From positions 1 through 64,000 of the forward strand of contig JAVERT010000008.1 of the NCBI GenBank assembly GCA_034006985.1: a DNA stretch of 64,000 nt, read 5' to 3'. Of this stretch, positions 35,662-44,790 are shown piece after piece (the stretch's first letter is position 1; each line of letters opens with the position of its first letter). The stretch is from Gudongella sp034006985 (GTDB lineage: Bacteria > Bacillota > Clostridia > Tissierellales > Tissierellaceae). The notes under the pieces were generated by a model. It was not told where the DNA came from. It worked only from the letters and a program-made list of their open reading frames with translations, and made no database searches. Position numbers and translations under genes: made by a program.

Positions 35662-35730
35662 TCCATACTATTGACCAGAGTATCAATCTGATATATCATA
35701 TATATATATTGAATAGATGGAGCTGAATAT

Positions 35731-36138
35731 ATGAAAAAATATCAAGAAGCGATGCAAGAATTAAAAAAAGAAGGCATACGACCTTCATATATAAGAGTTA
35801 GAATTTTGGATTATCTTATAGAGTCACGAATTCACCCAACAGTTGAGGAAATATATGAAAATTTGGGTAAGGAAATAGCGACTCTTTCAAAGACTACTGT
35901 ATATAATTCATTAAAGATTTTGCAGGAAAAATCCTTGATTCAAGGTTTAAATATTGAGGGTAACGAAATGCGCTATGAAGCGGTAAGAGGTTTTCATGGG
36001 CATTTTAAATGCGATTCTTGTAAAAGTATTTATGATATTAAAGTATCAGAATTGAATTTTATTGATGATGTAGAAGGTTTTGTAATAAAGGATGAACAAA
36101 TTCTAATAACTGGACTTTGTCCAAAATGTAGCAATTAA
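35731..36138 (+). CDS. perR: Fur-family regulator, PerR-like
   Basis: A 135-residue Fur-family repressor with an N-terminal winged helix (IRPSYIRVRILDYLIESRIHPTVEEIY, TLSKTTVYNSLKIL) and a metal-binding C-terminal part with HGHFKCDSC and GLCPKC, a four-Cys structural zinc site. The peroxide-sensing role is inferred from its place next to prxU and the Per box rather than from a decisive residue. GGAG precedes the ATG. Confidence 0.82.
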   Translation: MKKYQEAMQELKKEGIRPSYIRVRILDYLIESRIHPTVEEIYENLGKEIATLSKTTVYNSLKILQEKSLIQGLNIEGNEMRYEAVRGFHGHFKCDSCKSIYDIKVSELNFIDDVEGFVIKDEQILITGLCPKCSN

Positions 36139-36160
36139 AATACCCCTTTGGGGTATTTTT
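36138..36160 (+). terminator. Terminator after perR
   Basis: AAATACCCC and GGGGTATTT form a short strong stem that starts at the stop codon and is followed by Ts. Confidence 0.85.
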
Positions 36161-36229
36161 GTTTTAATCAAAACTTAACGGGTATAATTGCTTTGATGGT
36201 TATTTCAGGTAAATTTTAGGAGGATATAG

Positions 36230-36841
36230 ATGGATAAGATTAAATTAGCAGTGATTTTTTATAGTAGTTATGGCACAAATTATCAGCTTGCAAAATGGGC
36301 GCAAGAAGGTGCAGAAGCTGTAGGAGCAGATGTTAGACTTCTTAAGGTACTAGAACTTATACCAGAGGAAGTTATAAACACAAATCCTGGAATGAAGGGG
36401 TGTGTAGAGATGACAAAAGATGTTCCTATAGCTACTTCAAGTGATCTTGAGTGGGCTGATGCATATATCTTTAGTACAGGAACAAAATTTGGTAATGTAT
36501 CCTCTCAAATGAAAAATTTTCTAGATATGCAAGGTGGATTGTGGGCAGAGGGTAAGTTGTCTAATAAAGCAGTTTCTGCTATGTCTTCAGCACAAAATCC
36601 ACATGGTGGTCAAGAAAGTACCATTAAAGCTTTATATGGCACAATGATGCATTGGGGTGCTATTATAGTAGCGCCAGGATATACAGATCAATCATTATTT
36701 AAAGCTGGTGGGAATCCATATGGAACTAGCGTATCGGTTGGACCAAATGGTGAAATGATAGAAGATGTAGAGGATGCAGTCAAACATCAAGCAAAAAGAA
36801 CGGTAGAAGTAGCAAGTTGGATTAAAAAGGGTCAAGAATAA
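36230..36841 (+). CDS. WrbA-type NAD(P)H:quinone oxidoreductase
   Basis: A 203-residue flavodoxin-fold protein of the WrbA family. The FMN phosphate loop is VIFYSSYGTNYQLAKW, and later motifs include FSTGTKFGNVSSQMKNFLDMQGGLW, SAQNPHGGQESTI and GNPYGTSVSVGP. Such enzymes reduce quinones by two electrons, limiting peroxide formation. Its place after prxU-perR suggests oxidative-stress function, although it has its own AGGAGG and sits behind a terminator. Confidence 0.9.
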   Translation: MDKIKLAVIFYSSYGTNYQLAKWAQEGAEAVGADVRLLKVLELIPEEVINTNPGMKGCVEMTKDVPIATSSDLEWADAYIFSTGTKFGNVSSQMKNFLDMQGGLWAEGKLSNKAVSAMSSAQNPHGGQESTIKALYGTMMHWGAIIVAPGYTDQSLFKAGGNPYGTSVSVGPNGEMIEDVEDAVKHQAKRTVEVASWIKKGQE

Positions 36842-36843
36842 AG

Positions 36844-36872
36844 AAATCCTAGGCAAAATGCCTAGGATTTTT
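36844..36872. terminator. Bidirectional terminator between wrbA-like and DUF4349 genes
   Basis: AAATCCTAGGC pairs perfectly with GCCTAGGATTT around AAAAT, with Ts on the plus side. It serves two convergent genes. Confidence 0.9.
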
Positions 36873-37833
36873 CATCGTCTTCTGGTTCTTCTTTTTTTAT
36901 AACAGTTTTCTTTTCTTTTTCTTTTTTTCTAGGACTTATAATTTTTCTAATTATTTTATAAGCTATTAATAAGACTAATAAAAGAACTAGAATAAATGGT
37001 AAGTTGTAAACAATAAAAACTGCAAAATTTTCTGCAGACCGTCTAAATTGATACAATGAATTATTAAAAGCATTCGTCATCCTATCAATAAATGTAGTTT
37101 CTGTAGTTTCAGTAGTACTAACTTTTCTAACTTCTGCTAGTGATAGATTTATAGTCGAGTAATCTATTTTATCATCCAGATTTACTAAAGTTTTTTTAAG
37201 TTCTTCCTTTTCAGAGATTACCTGACTTAATTGATTTTCAATTGCAAGAATATCCTCAATTTTTTCAGCTTTTTCAAGTAGACTAAGTAGCCTTGACTCT
37301 TTTATTTCAAGAACGTTAAGCCTAGATTCAGTATCTGTGTAATAGGTAGTAACATCTTCTTTAGAAGAGGATTCATTTACTAGATTTCCAATTTCAGGGA
37401 TTTGACTTTTAAACTGATTGACCTTATCTCTAGGAATTCTGATTGCGAATTCTCCACTTCGCATTCTTTGGGTATCATAGTAGTTTCTAAAGTATATATT
37501 TGATGAGGAGATATAACCTTTATTTTCTTCAATTAAAGCATACATTCGATCCAGAGAATTTTCAAATTCTGTGGTTTCAAAACCTAAGAAAATAGTAGTT
37601 ATAACTTTATCTGGTTCGATACCACCTACATAACCTGAGCCCAAACCATAGTCTTTACCATCCTCACTCCGTGCTTCCTCAGTAACAGATTCCATTGGAC
37701 TTTCCGGAGCAGGAGAATAATCGGTTTCTCCGGCTGCCATATCATTGGCAGATTTTGAACTACAACCAGAAATTACTGACAGGATTAGCACCAGTACTAA
37801 TAACAATCTTATATGTTTAAAACGGGATTTCAT
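36862..37833 (-). CDS. DUF4349-domain lipoprotein
   Basis: A roughly 323-residue membrane protein with a lipoprotein signal (LILSVISGC), a DUF4349 domain (ITTIFLGFETTEFENSLDRMYALIEENKGYISSS...FAIRIPRDKVNQFKSQI), a coiled coil (about residues 180-220, IEDILAIENQLSQVISEKEELKKTL) and a C-terminal membrane helix (FAVFIVYNLPFILVLLLVLLIAY) followed by a charged tail. The function of the family is unknown. The ATG at 37833 is preferred because the one at 37842 lies only 2 bases after GGAGG. Confidence 0.85.
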   Translation of the reverse strand: MKSRFKHIRLLLVLVLILSVISGCSSKSANDMAAGETDYSPAPESPMESVTEEARSEDGKDYGLGSGYVGGIEPDKVITTIFLGFETTEFENSLDRMYALIEENKGYISSSNIYFRNYYDTQRMRSGEFAIRIPRDKVNQFKSQIPEIGNLVNESSSKEDVTTYYTDTESRLNVLEIKESRLLSLLEKAEKIEDILAIENQLSQVISEKEELKKTLVNLDDKIDYSTINLSLAEVRKVSTTETTETTFIDRMTNAFNNSLYQFRRSAENFAVFIVYNLPFILVLLLVLLIAYKIIRKIISPRKKEKEKKTVIKKEEPEDDEKS

Positions 37834-37908
37834 ATGACTCATCGCCTCCTTTAATAGTATTATACAGCATCTTATAAATTAATATACTACAAATAAGTTA
37901 CAACAATA

Positions 37909-39252
37909 CTACAATACTCCTATAAATCGCCACCATGGAATAAAGAAGAAGAAGATGCCTATAAGAGTTATAAATGTCGCAACAAATCCAAAACGGATTA
38001 CAGGTTTTGAGTCAAAGAAACCGTAGCCTTCACCAATAACGAGTATAACATTATGAAATGGAAGTATAAAATGTGCAAAGATAGCTACAAATACTAGGAG
38101 AGCCATAGGCAGCTCAGGGATAACTCCAGATGTAATAATGGCTAAGCCTGGAATTACAACTGACAGTGTTGTAACTAAGCTACCTAAAAACATATGAATT
38201 ACGATAGTTGATAAGACTATCGCTAATAATAAAAAGAAGGACATTGTATTTGGAAATAGTGGAGTAATATATCCAAATAGGATGTTTGCGATACCACTGC
38301 CACTCATAGCAGGGCCAATAGCAAATGTAGCAGTTAAAAAAACCATAAGACCCCAGTCAATATTCTTTAAATCTTGAAATTTCAAAAATCTTCTTATATA
38401 TAGAATAAAAACCCCTAGTAAAATAATAAAAACTCCAGGAATTTTTAGGACTCCTTCTAGTGACCATAGTACAAAGACAATTGAAATTAGGAATAAACTC
38501 CATTTTTCAGATGTATTAAAGTATTCTCGTGTTATTTTATTTGAGGTTTTTTCAATCTTAATATCATTTTTATATAAGAATAAGAATATAATTAATGTTA
38601 GTACAAGCATAGCAAAAGTTGGGACAAAGAAATACTCGATCCACTGAGATTCTGAAATGGAAATTCCTGAAATTTGTATAAGAGCTTTATTAAGTACAAT
38701 ATCTCCTTTTACAAAGAAATTATTTGTAAACATTGAAATTATATATGTTGAAAATAAAAATAGTCCCTTTTTTTTCTTTTCAAATTCTAAGTCAGTCATA
38801 ACTTCGTTTAAGAGAATACTTATAAAGATAAGTCGAGCAAATGGCTGAGGAATTATAAAAATCATTATAGTTGTTAGAAAGACAATTAAAAATAAAAATT
38901 TAAGCGCGCTGGTTACAAATAAATTTATATATGGTTTTATTAGTTTTTGTATAAGTCCAGATTTTATAACACCATCAGAAAACAGAAAAGCTAGTAGTAT
39001 TAAAAAGAAATCTGATGACAATGGAAAGAAAAGGATTCTTTCTACTGGTGTGTTTCCAAAGATTATAAAGATAACAATCAATATAAATGAAGTATATGCT
39101 TTGCTGAACAAATTAAATGTCCAAACAGTTAGCGTAAAAATAAGGGTGGATAATACTATTGCCTGACTGAATGAGATGCCAAAAGGAAGCGCTAAAACTA
39201 TTAATAATGGTAAAAATAGACTTGCTATCCTTTTTTTTAATTTTGTATTCAT
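37909..39252 (-). CDS. SLC13/DASS-type anion permease
   Basis: A 447-residue integral membrane protein with about eleven hydrophobic helices. The layout and motifs such as FTNNFFVKGDIV, FAIGPAMSGSGIAN and FVAIFAHFILPFHNVILVIGEG recall the ion-transporter superfamily that includes divalent-anion:sodium symporters. Substrate (dicarboxylate, sulfate or other) cannot be told. It stands alone on the minus strand, downstream of no evident regulator. Confidence 0.75.
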   Translation of the reverse strand: MNTKLKKRIASLFLPLLIVLALPFGISFSQAIVLSTLIFTLTVWTFNLFSKAYTSFILIVIFIIFGNTPVERILFFPLSSDFFLILLAFLFSDGVIKSGLIQKLIKPYINLFVTSALKFLFLIVFLTTIMIFIIPQPFARLIFISILLNEVMTDLEFEKKKKGLFLFSTYIISMFTNNFFVKGDIVLNKALIQISGISISESQWIEYFFVPTFAMLVLTLIIFLFLYKNDIKIEKTSNKITREYFNTSEKWSLFLISIVFVLWSLEGVLKIPGVFIILLGVFILYIRRFLKFQDLKNIDWGLMVFLTATFAIGPAMSGSGIANILFGYITPLFPNTMSFFLLLAIVLSTIVIHMFLGSLVTTLSVVIPGLAIITSGVIPELPMALLVFVAIFAHFILPFHNVILVIGEGYGFFDSKPVIRFGFVATFITLIGIFFFFIPWWRFIGVL

Positions 39253-39347
39253 TATGTCACCTACCTAAAAGATTAGATTGAGTTTATTTCTAGACAAAAT
39301 TAGAAAACAATCCTATAATTAATATAATATATTAAAAGAAGAATTAA

Positions 39348-39530
39348 ATGAAGACAAAAGTTATAAATAGAAGCAAACAAGTATTAATAGAAGTAACTAT
39401 TATAAATTTTTTTACTGGAATGATGTATGCTTGGAGTTTAATTTCAAAAGCTTTAGCAGAAAACCACGGATGGTCAAGTAAAGAAGCTTCTATTCTATTG
39501 CTTTTGTTATTAGCTTTATATTACTTGTAA
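39348..39530 (+). pseudogene. Truncated MFS transporter (N-terminal remnant)
   Basis: The 60-residue reading frame has NFFTGMMYAWSLISKALAENHGWSSKEA, the typical first helix and loop of OFA-type (oxalate/formate antiporter-like) MFS proteins, which are normally about 400 residues. It breaks off within what would be the second helix and no downstream remainder is present before the dipeptidase gene at 39595. It is best read as the leftover of a deletion. Confidence 0.65.
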
Positions 39531-39594
39531 TAGATATTTTAATTACTTTTATTTACAATCGTTCGAAATAAATTGCAAAATAAAGGAGACGATT

Positions 39595-40971
39595 ATGAAA
39601 CCTATTAGTTTAGTATTGATAATGAGCTTATTATTGCTTATTTTCCCCTATTCGAAAAAATCCTATGGAATGAGTGATTCTATGAAAAAACAGAAATTCT
39701 TTATTGTAGATAGTCATAATGATACTATGATGAAAATAGTGGATGAAGAAACATGGCTTCCAATAATTGATATAAGAGAAAACACATCACTTCAGGTAGA
39801 TATACCGAAGATGAAAAAAGGAAATTTTGATGTTGCATACTTTGCCGCATATTCATCAGCATTCTATGGGAATCCAAATAGGAGTGTAAGTAGGACCCTT
39901 GCACTAATTAATGGTCTATATTACACACAAAAAAGAAATCAAGATCAATTCAGTATCTCTCCATCAGTAGAAAAAATAAAGTACACTTTGGATAATAAAA
40001 AAATAGCAGGAGTACCTGCAATAGAAGGAGCTTACTTTATTACAAGTGAAAATGGAGAAGAAATTCTAAACCAGTATTATGATTTAGGGGTAAGGTCAAT
40101 AGGATTTACTTGGAATTATTCAAATGCACTAGGAGAAGGACTACATAAAGCTTTTGGAGATAAAAATGGAACTAGGTCACCAGTAGGTTTAACGCCACTT
40201 GGGATTAAAACCATAGAAAGAATGAATAATCTTGGAATAATTGTGGATGTAAGTCATCTTTCTCCAGCGTCATTTTGGGATGTTATAAAGAATTCAAAAA
40301 CACCTATAATAGCTTCGCATTCAGGAGCATATTCTGTGAATCCCCATGTTAGAAACCTATATGATGACCAAATCAAAGCAGTAGGAGAAAATGGAGGCGT
40401 AATCGGAGTTGTTTATCACGATGAGTTTGTGAAAACCATAGAAACAGCAAGTGTAGCATATATAGTTGATCATATAGATTATATCGTCAATTTAATCGGT
40501 ATAGACCATGTGGGTTTAGGTTCAGACTTTGATGGAGCAAATTTACCAAAAGATTTGCCAGATGCGTCAAAGTTGGGGCTTATTGTTGATGAATTAGTCC
40601 TCAGAGGATACTCAGACGAAGATATAGAAAAAATATGTTCTAAAAATCATTTAAGAGTTCTTCAGGAAGTAGAAGCCTTAAGTGAAAAGAAGATTTCAAT
40701 AGATAATCATAATATCTATCCTTACTTTATAATGGGAGAAAAATTCGATACTAAAACACCTTTATTTAGGGCAAGAATTACAGGAGATAAAAAAGATATT
40801 CAATATAAATTTATAATAAATGGTATAGCTTATAATATAGAACCAAATGGCGAAATGCTAGAATTTCAGATTAATGAGCCACTTAAGGAAAAATTTTATG
40901 TAGTGAGCTTTGAAGGGAAAGCTGAAGATGGTGAGGTTACTAGAACGACAAAAATAGTTTATATTAAGTAA
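39595..40971 (+). CDS. Secreted membrane dipeptidase (peptidase M19) with C-terminal extension
   Basis: A 458-residue protein with an N-terminal signal peptide (ISLVLIMSLLLLIFPYS) and a renal-dipeptidase domain: DSHNDTMMKI (zinc ligands), GVPAIEGAYFI (bridging Glu), NNLGIIVDVSHLSPASF, PIIASHSGAYSV and GIDHVGLGSDFDG. Zinc metallopeptidases of this family cleave dipeptides outside the cell or in its wall. About 95 residues after the M19 core form a beta-rich extension of unknown role. AAAGGAGA precedes the ATG. Confidence 0.9.
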   Translation: MKPISLVLIMSLLLLIFPYSKKSYGMSDSMKKQKFFIVDSHNDTMMKIVDEETWLPIIDIRENTSLQVDIPKMKKGNFDVAYFAAYSSAFYGNPNRSVSRTLALINGLYYTQKRNQDQFSISPSVEKIKYTLDNKKIAGVPAIEGAYFITSENGEEILNQYYDLGVRSIGFTWNYSNALGEGLHKAFGDKNGTRSPVGLTPLGIKTIERMNNLGIIVDVSHLSPASFWDVIKNSKTPIIASHSGAYSVNPHVRNLYDDQIKAVGENGGVIGVVYHDEFVKTIETASVAYIVDHIDYIVNLIGIDHVGLGSDFDGANLPKDLPDASKLGLIVDELVLRGYSDEDIEKICSKNHLRVLQEVEALSEKKISIDNHNIYPYFIMGEKFDTKTPLFRARITGDKKDIQYKFIINGIAYNIEPNGEMLEFQINEPLKEKFYVVSFEGKAEDGEVTRTTKIVYIK

Positions 40972-40996
40972 GGAATTTTGCTTACATTCCATATTC

Positions 40997-41026
40997 TTGA
41001 CAATTGAGCATTGAAAATACTATACT
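40997..41026 (+). promoter_or_regulatory. Sigma-A promoter of the GntR gene
   Basis: TTGACA at 40997-41002 and TATACT at 41021-41026 are 18 bp apart, 36 bases before the gntR start. Confidence 0.75.
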
Positions 41027-41061
41027 TAAGTTGATTAAATATAACAAAGGGGCATTTGATA

Positions 41062-41787
41062 ATGAAAATAGATAATAGAACTTTAAGTGATCAAGTTAAG
41101 CAAGTCTTGATTGAAATGATAAAAGATATGGAATTTATGGACAAATTACCTTCTGAACAAAAATTAGCAAAACAGTTTGGAGTAAGCAGAAACACGGTAC
41201 ATGAGGCACTAAAAGCCATGGAATATCAAGGCATGGTAATTTTCAGAAGAGGTACAGGCACCTTTGTTACAAGATATAGTAGTAATGACAGTATTAGATA
41301 TAACATTGCATCACTCGATAGTACTACTAAAATAATTTCTGAGCATGGATATAAACCAGGAACCATAAATTTAAACTATGAGATGAAATATGCACCAATA
41401 AATATTTCAAATAAACTTGGAAGTAAAGATGAAATAGAAGTATTGTATATTGAACGAGTTCGTACAGCAAATGAGATGCCTATTATATATGTTGAAGATT
41501 ATATAATTTCCCGTGAAGGTATGTTGGATGATTTCAATCGAGAAAAAGGAGGGTCTTTATTAAGCTATATGAATAAGTACAATCCAATCTCTTTTTCTAA
41601 CTGCTCAATTCATACAGTAATCAGTGATGAAAGGCTTATGGGTAAGTTGAGCTTAGATGAACCAAAGGCGTTGCTGCTTTTAGAACAAATTCACTACTCA
41701 TCTAAAGGGGAAGCATTATTTTATTCAGATAGTTATTTTTTAACTGAAAAATTAGAATTTAATATTATTAGAAGATATAATGAATAA
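41062..41787 (+). CDS. GntR-family regulator (HutC/UTRA type)
   Basis: A 241-residue regulator with an N-terminal GntR helix-turn-helix (DKLPSEQKLAKQFGVSRNTVHEALKAMEYQGMVIFRRGTGTFV) and a C-terminal UTRA ligand-binding domain (SKDEIEVLYIERVRTANEMPIIYVEDYI). The ATG at 41062 lies 9 bases after AAAGGGG. It heads the nucleoside-use cluster, so its ligand is likely a nucleoside, sugar phosphate or pathway product. A terminator follows, so it is transcribed separately from the catabolic genes. Confidence 0.9.
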   Translation: MKIDNRTLSDQVKQVLIEMIKDMEFMDKLPSEQKLAKQFGVSRNTVHEALKAMEYQGMVIFRRGTGTFVTRYSSNDSIRYNIASLDSTTKIISEHGYKPGTINLNYEMKYAPINISNKLGSKDEIEVLYIERVRTANEMPIIYVEDYIISREGMLDDFNREKGGSLLSYMNKYNPISFSNCSIHTVISDERLMGKLSLDEPKALLLLEQIHYSSKGEALFYSDSYFLTEKLEFNIIRRYNE

Positions 41788-41809
41788 ATAACTGTGAATT
41801 AACACTATG

Positions 41810-41863
41810 AAAAAATTCTCTTGTGGCCTGAAAAATCTATTTTTGCTACAAGAGAATTTTTTA
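41810..41863 (+). terminator. Terminator after gntR
   Basis: AAAATTCTCTTGT and ACAAGAGAATTTT flank a loop of about 25 bases and end in TTTTTT. Confidence 0.88.
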
Positions 41864-42018
41864 TGCTTTTATAAAGTTGAAGAATAGATTTAGAAAATGA
41901 GTTTAGAGTATTCAGAAAACTTGATTGACAGCAGATAATTTATTTGATATTTTGGTTGTAGGATGTTCAACAACTGCAAGACAACTATTATTAAAAAACA
42001 GAAAGGTGAGAAAAACTA

Positions 42019-43205
42019 TGAAATATGTATATTTACAAAGTAGTTTGCATAATGACTCCACTCTTAAAAGAAAAGCAGAGACTCTATTTAATGCCATAGG
42101 AGAAAAAATAGGGGTTGAATTTAAGGATGCTTCACTTGGGGAACTTTCAAAAGAACCATTTTCGATTTTATACATAGCTACTGGTGGTACGGCTGGTCTG
42201 TTTAAGGATTCACTAAAATTTCTTAAAGAGCCAATAATTCTTGTTACAAGTGGAACTGATAATTCTTTGTCCGCTTCTATGGAAATGGTAACATATCTTA
42301 AAAACAATCGCCTAAAAGGGCAACTGTTATATGGCACTAGTGATGAGATTGCAGGGAAACTTGATAAAATAGCTAAAGCTATTAGAACCAAAGATTCTCT
42401 AAATGGAATGAGATTAGGTTTATTTGGCAAACCTTCAGATTGGCTTATTACAACAGATGCAGATTATGACAAAATAAAAGAGAAGCTAGGAATTGAAGTT
42501 GTTGATATAGAGATGGAAGAATTACTGGAGGAAATAGCTAAAGAAGAATATATAGAAAATGAGACTACAAGATTGCTATTAACTCAGAATTTTGACAAAG
42601 AACAAATTGAAGGAGCTTTGTATATTTATGGTGCTTTTAAGAGGCTTGTAAATAAATACAACTTGCAAGGCTTTAGTGTAAGATGCTTCGATTTATTGAC
42701 TTCTGTAAAAAATACGGGTTGTCTTGGTTTGGCAATTTTAAATCAAGAAGGAATTTATAGTGGATGTGAAGGTGATCTACCATCTTTAATTTCGATGGCT
42801 ATTTTAGGAGAAATTTCAAACCAACCTGTTTTCCAATGCAATCCATCTAGAATAAATAAAAGTGAAAATGAAATTATATTTGCACTTTGCACACTTCCTT
42901 TAAACATGCCAACTAGCTATAAATTGGATACACATTTTGAGTCGGGCATAGGAGTTGCTATCACAGGTGAGATACCACAAGAGAGAGCAACTATTTTTAA
43001 ATCTACAAATATGCTGGATAGAAAGTTTTTGTCAGGTTGTGTTATAAAGAAAAATTTACATGAGCGTAATTTATGTAGAAGCCAAATTCTCGTAAATTGT
43101 GATGAAGGTATAGATAATTTTTTAGGGACGCCTGTAGGAAATCATTATTTAATAACACTTGGAGATTATACAGGTTATCTTGAAGAATTCTTTTCATTGA
43201 TATAG
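42019..43205 (+). CDS. FucI/AraA-fold protein (L-fucose/L-arabinose isomerase-like)
   Basis: A 395-residue protein that resembles the divergent L-fucose/L-arabinose isomerase superfamily: an N-terminal domain with ILYIATGGTAGLFKD and TDNSLSASMEM, a middle domain with RLGLFGKPSDWLI, then YNLQGFSVRCFDLL and GCLGLAILNQEGIYSGCEGDLPSLISMAIL. True substrate and activity are unknown; members of this group with low similarity are often not aldose isomerases. AAAGGTGAG is 6 bases before the ATG at 42019, which is preferred to a TTG at 41925. It is followed by the amidohydrolase. Confidence 0.72.
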
Positions 43206-43218
43206 GGGAGAGTAAAAG

Positions 43219-44631
43219 ATGCTAGTAAAAAATGGCAATATACTTGTAGTAGATGATTTAGAATTTAAATTCAAAAAAAGAGATATTAGATTATCAGGGG
43301 ATTCTATAGCTGAAATAGGCCTTGATATAAAATCTGAAGGCGAAGAAGAAGTATTAGATGTCAAAGGTGATTTTATTATACCAGGAATGGTTAATAGTCA
43401 TTATCATTCATACACCAATATTCTTAGAGGAAGCTCTTATGGAGAACCACTTGAAATTTGGTCTCTAGATACCATATCTCTTGGAAAATTAATTGAAGAG
43501 CAGGATGCAAGAATGAGTGCACAACTTGGGATTTGTGAAATGCTACGTTCAGGAGTAACATCTTGTATTGATCATTTACCACATCTTTCTACAGCAAATA
43601 CTATTGCAAAAGTCTACCAGGAATCTGGGTTTAAGGTAGCACTTGCACCTATGCTTCATAATCTAAGAGATAGTGATGTATTATATGGAATGATGAGAGG
43701 CGATAAAAGCTCTTTTGGATTATTCCCATCTAATTATGAATTTGAAGATTTCTATCACAAATTTATTAAGGATTTTCATAATCTAGATTTAAATACACAA
43801 GTTATGATAGGGATAAATTCTCCACAAAGGATAGATGGAGAATTATTAGAGATTGCTGCGGATATTCAATATAGATACAAATTAAAAATTCATAGTCATT
43901 TATTAGAAACTAAATGGCAACGAGTTACAGCTGATAATGATATCTCTCCAGTATTAAAGTTAGATGCTGCTGGTTTGCTGGGGGATAATACATCTCTTGC
44001 ACATGGAATATGGGTAAATGAGGAAGAATTGGATTTAATCGCAAAGAGAAAAGCGACAATCGTATCTAATCCAACTAGCAATGCATTTTTAGGGAGTGGG
44101 ATATTTCCGTTGAAAAAATATTTGGAAAGGAAAATTCCTATTGTACTCGGATCAGACGGCTCTAATTGTGGGACATCTCATAATATGCTTGAAATATTGA
44201 GATTTTTTTTATTAATGCAAAGAGTCAATAATTCAAATTATACTGATTGGATATCTATTGAGGAAGGATTCAATATGATAACTAAAAATAGCAATCAGAT
44301 TTTGAATTTTAAAAATTCATTAGGTGAAATAAAAATAGGTTCTTCTGCCGACTTGGCAATTATTGATAAGACAGATTTTATTGATATTCTAGATTCTTCA
44401 TTGCTAATTCAACTAATTTTTAACATGTCAAATATGCATGTTAAACATGTTATTATAAATGGAGAATTTGCAATGAAAGATAGTAAAATACTTTTTGTAG
44501 ATGAGGATAGCCTTAGGCAAAAGATTAGGGAAAGAAAAAGAAAACTAAAGCCTGTAATGGAAATTGAACTTCAACAAGCTTTAGGAAATAAGGAGATTGT
44601 TAAAAAGGCCTTAAAACAGATCGATGAATAA
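43219..44631 (+). CDS. Amidohydrolase of the SsnA/MtaD/chlorohydrolase type
   Basis: A 470-residue amidohydrolase. The metal site is visible as His61 and His63 (NSHYHSYTNILRG), KIHSHLLETKWQ, LAHGIWVNEEEL and LGSDGSNCGTSHNMLEILR. The family deaminates nucleobases and nucleosides, including methylthioadenosine and S-adenosylhomocysteine (MtaD), or removes other ring substituents. The surrounding importer and phosphorylase genes point to a nucleoside or base as substrate. GGGGAG precedes the ATG. Confidence 0.82.
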   Translation: MLVKNGNILVVDDLEFKFKKRDIRLSGDSIAEIGLDIKSEGEEEVLDVKGDFIIPGMVNSHYHSYTNILRGSSYGEPLEIWSLDTISLGKLIEEQDARMSAQLGICEMLRSGVTSCIDHLPHLSTANTIAKVYQESGFKVALAPMLHNLRDSDVLYGMMRGDKSSFGLFPSNYEFEDFYHKFIKDFHNLDLNTQVMIGINSPQRIDGELLEIAADIQYRYKLKIHSHLLETKWQRVTADNDISPVLKLDAAGLLGDNTSLAHGIWVNEEELDLIAKRKATIVSNPTSNAFLGSGIFPLKKYLERKIPIVLGSDGSNCGTSHNMLEILRFFLLMQRVNNSNYTDWISIEEGFNMITKNSNQILNFKNSLGEIKIGSSADLAIIDKTDFIDILDSSLLIQLIFNMSNMHVKHVIINGEFAMKDSKILFVDEDSLRQKIRERKRKLKPVMEIELQQALGNKEIVKKALKQIDE

Positions 44632-44671
44632 AAACATGTATAAAAAAATATTTATTTTGTGGATAATTTAA

Positions 44672-44700
44672 TTGACTAAACTGATGATGAATGGTATTAT
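44672..44700 (+). promoter_or_regulatory. Promoter upstream of the BMP lipoprotein gene
   Basis: TTGACT at 44672-44677 and TATTAT at 44695-44700 are 17 bp apart, about 90 bases before the start codon. Confidence 0.6.
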
Positions 44701-44790
44701 TTTTTTATAATCAGTGGTTAGACAACCTACTGGATATGATGATAAAAATTTAATTTGGGAAGCTTTAAAACTATAATAGGGGGAATTTAA

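Noticed and set aside
41925..42018. TTG-started extension of the FucI-like protein
   Set aside because: The ATG at 42019 has a well-placed AAAGGTGAG site, while the TTG has none, and the extra residues are unlike the family start.
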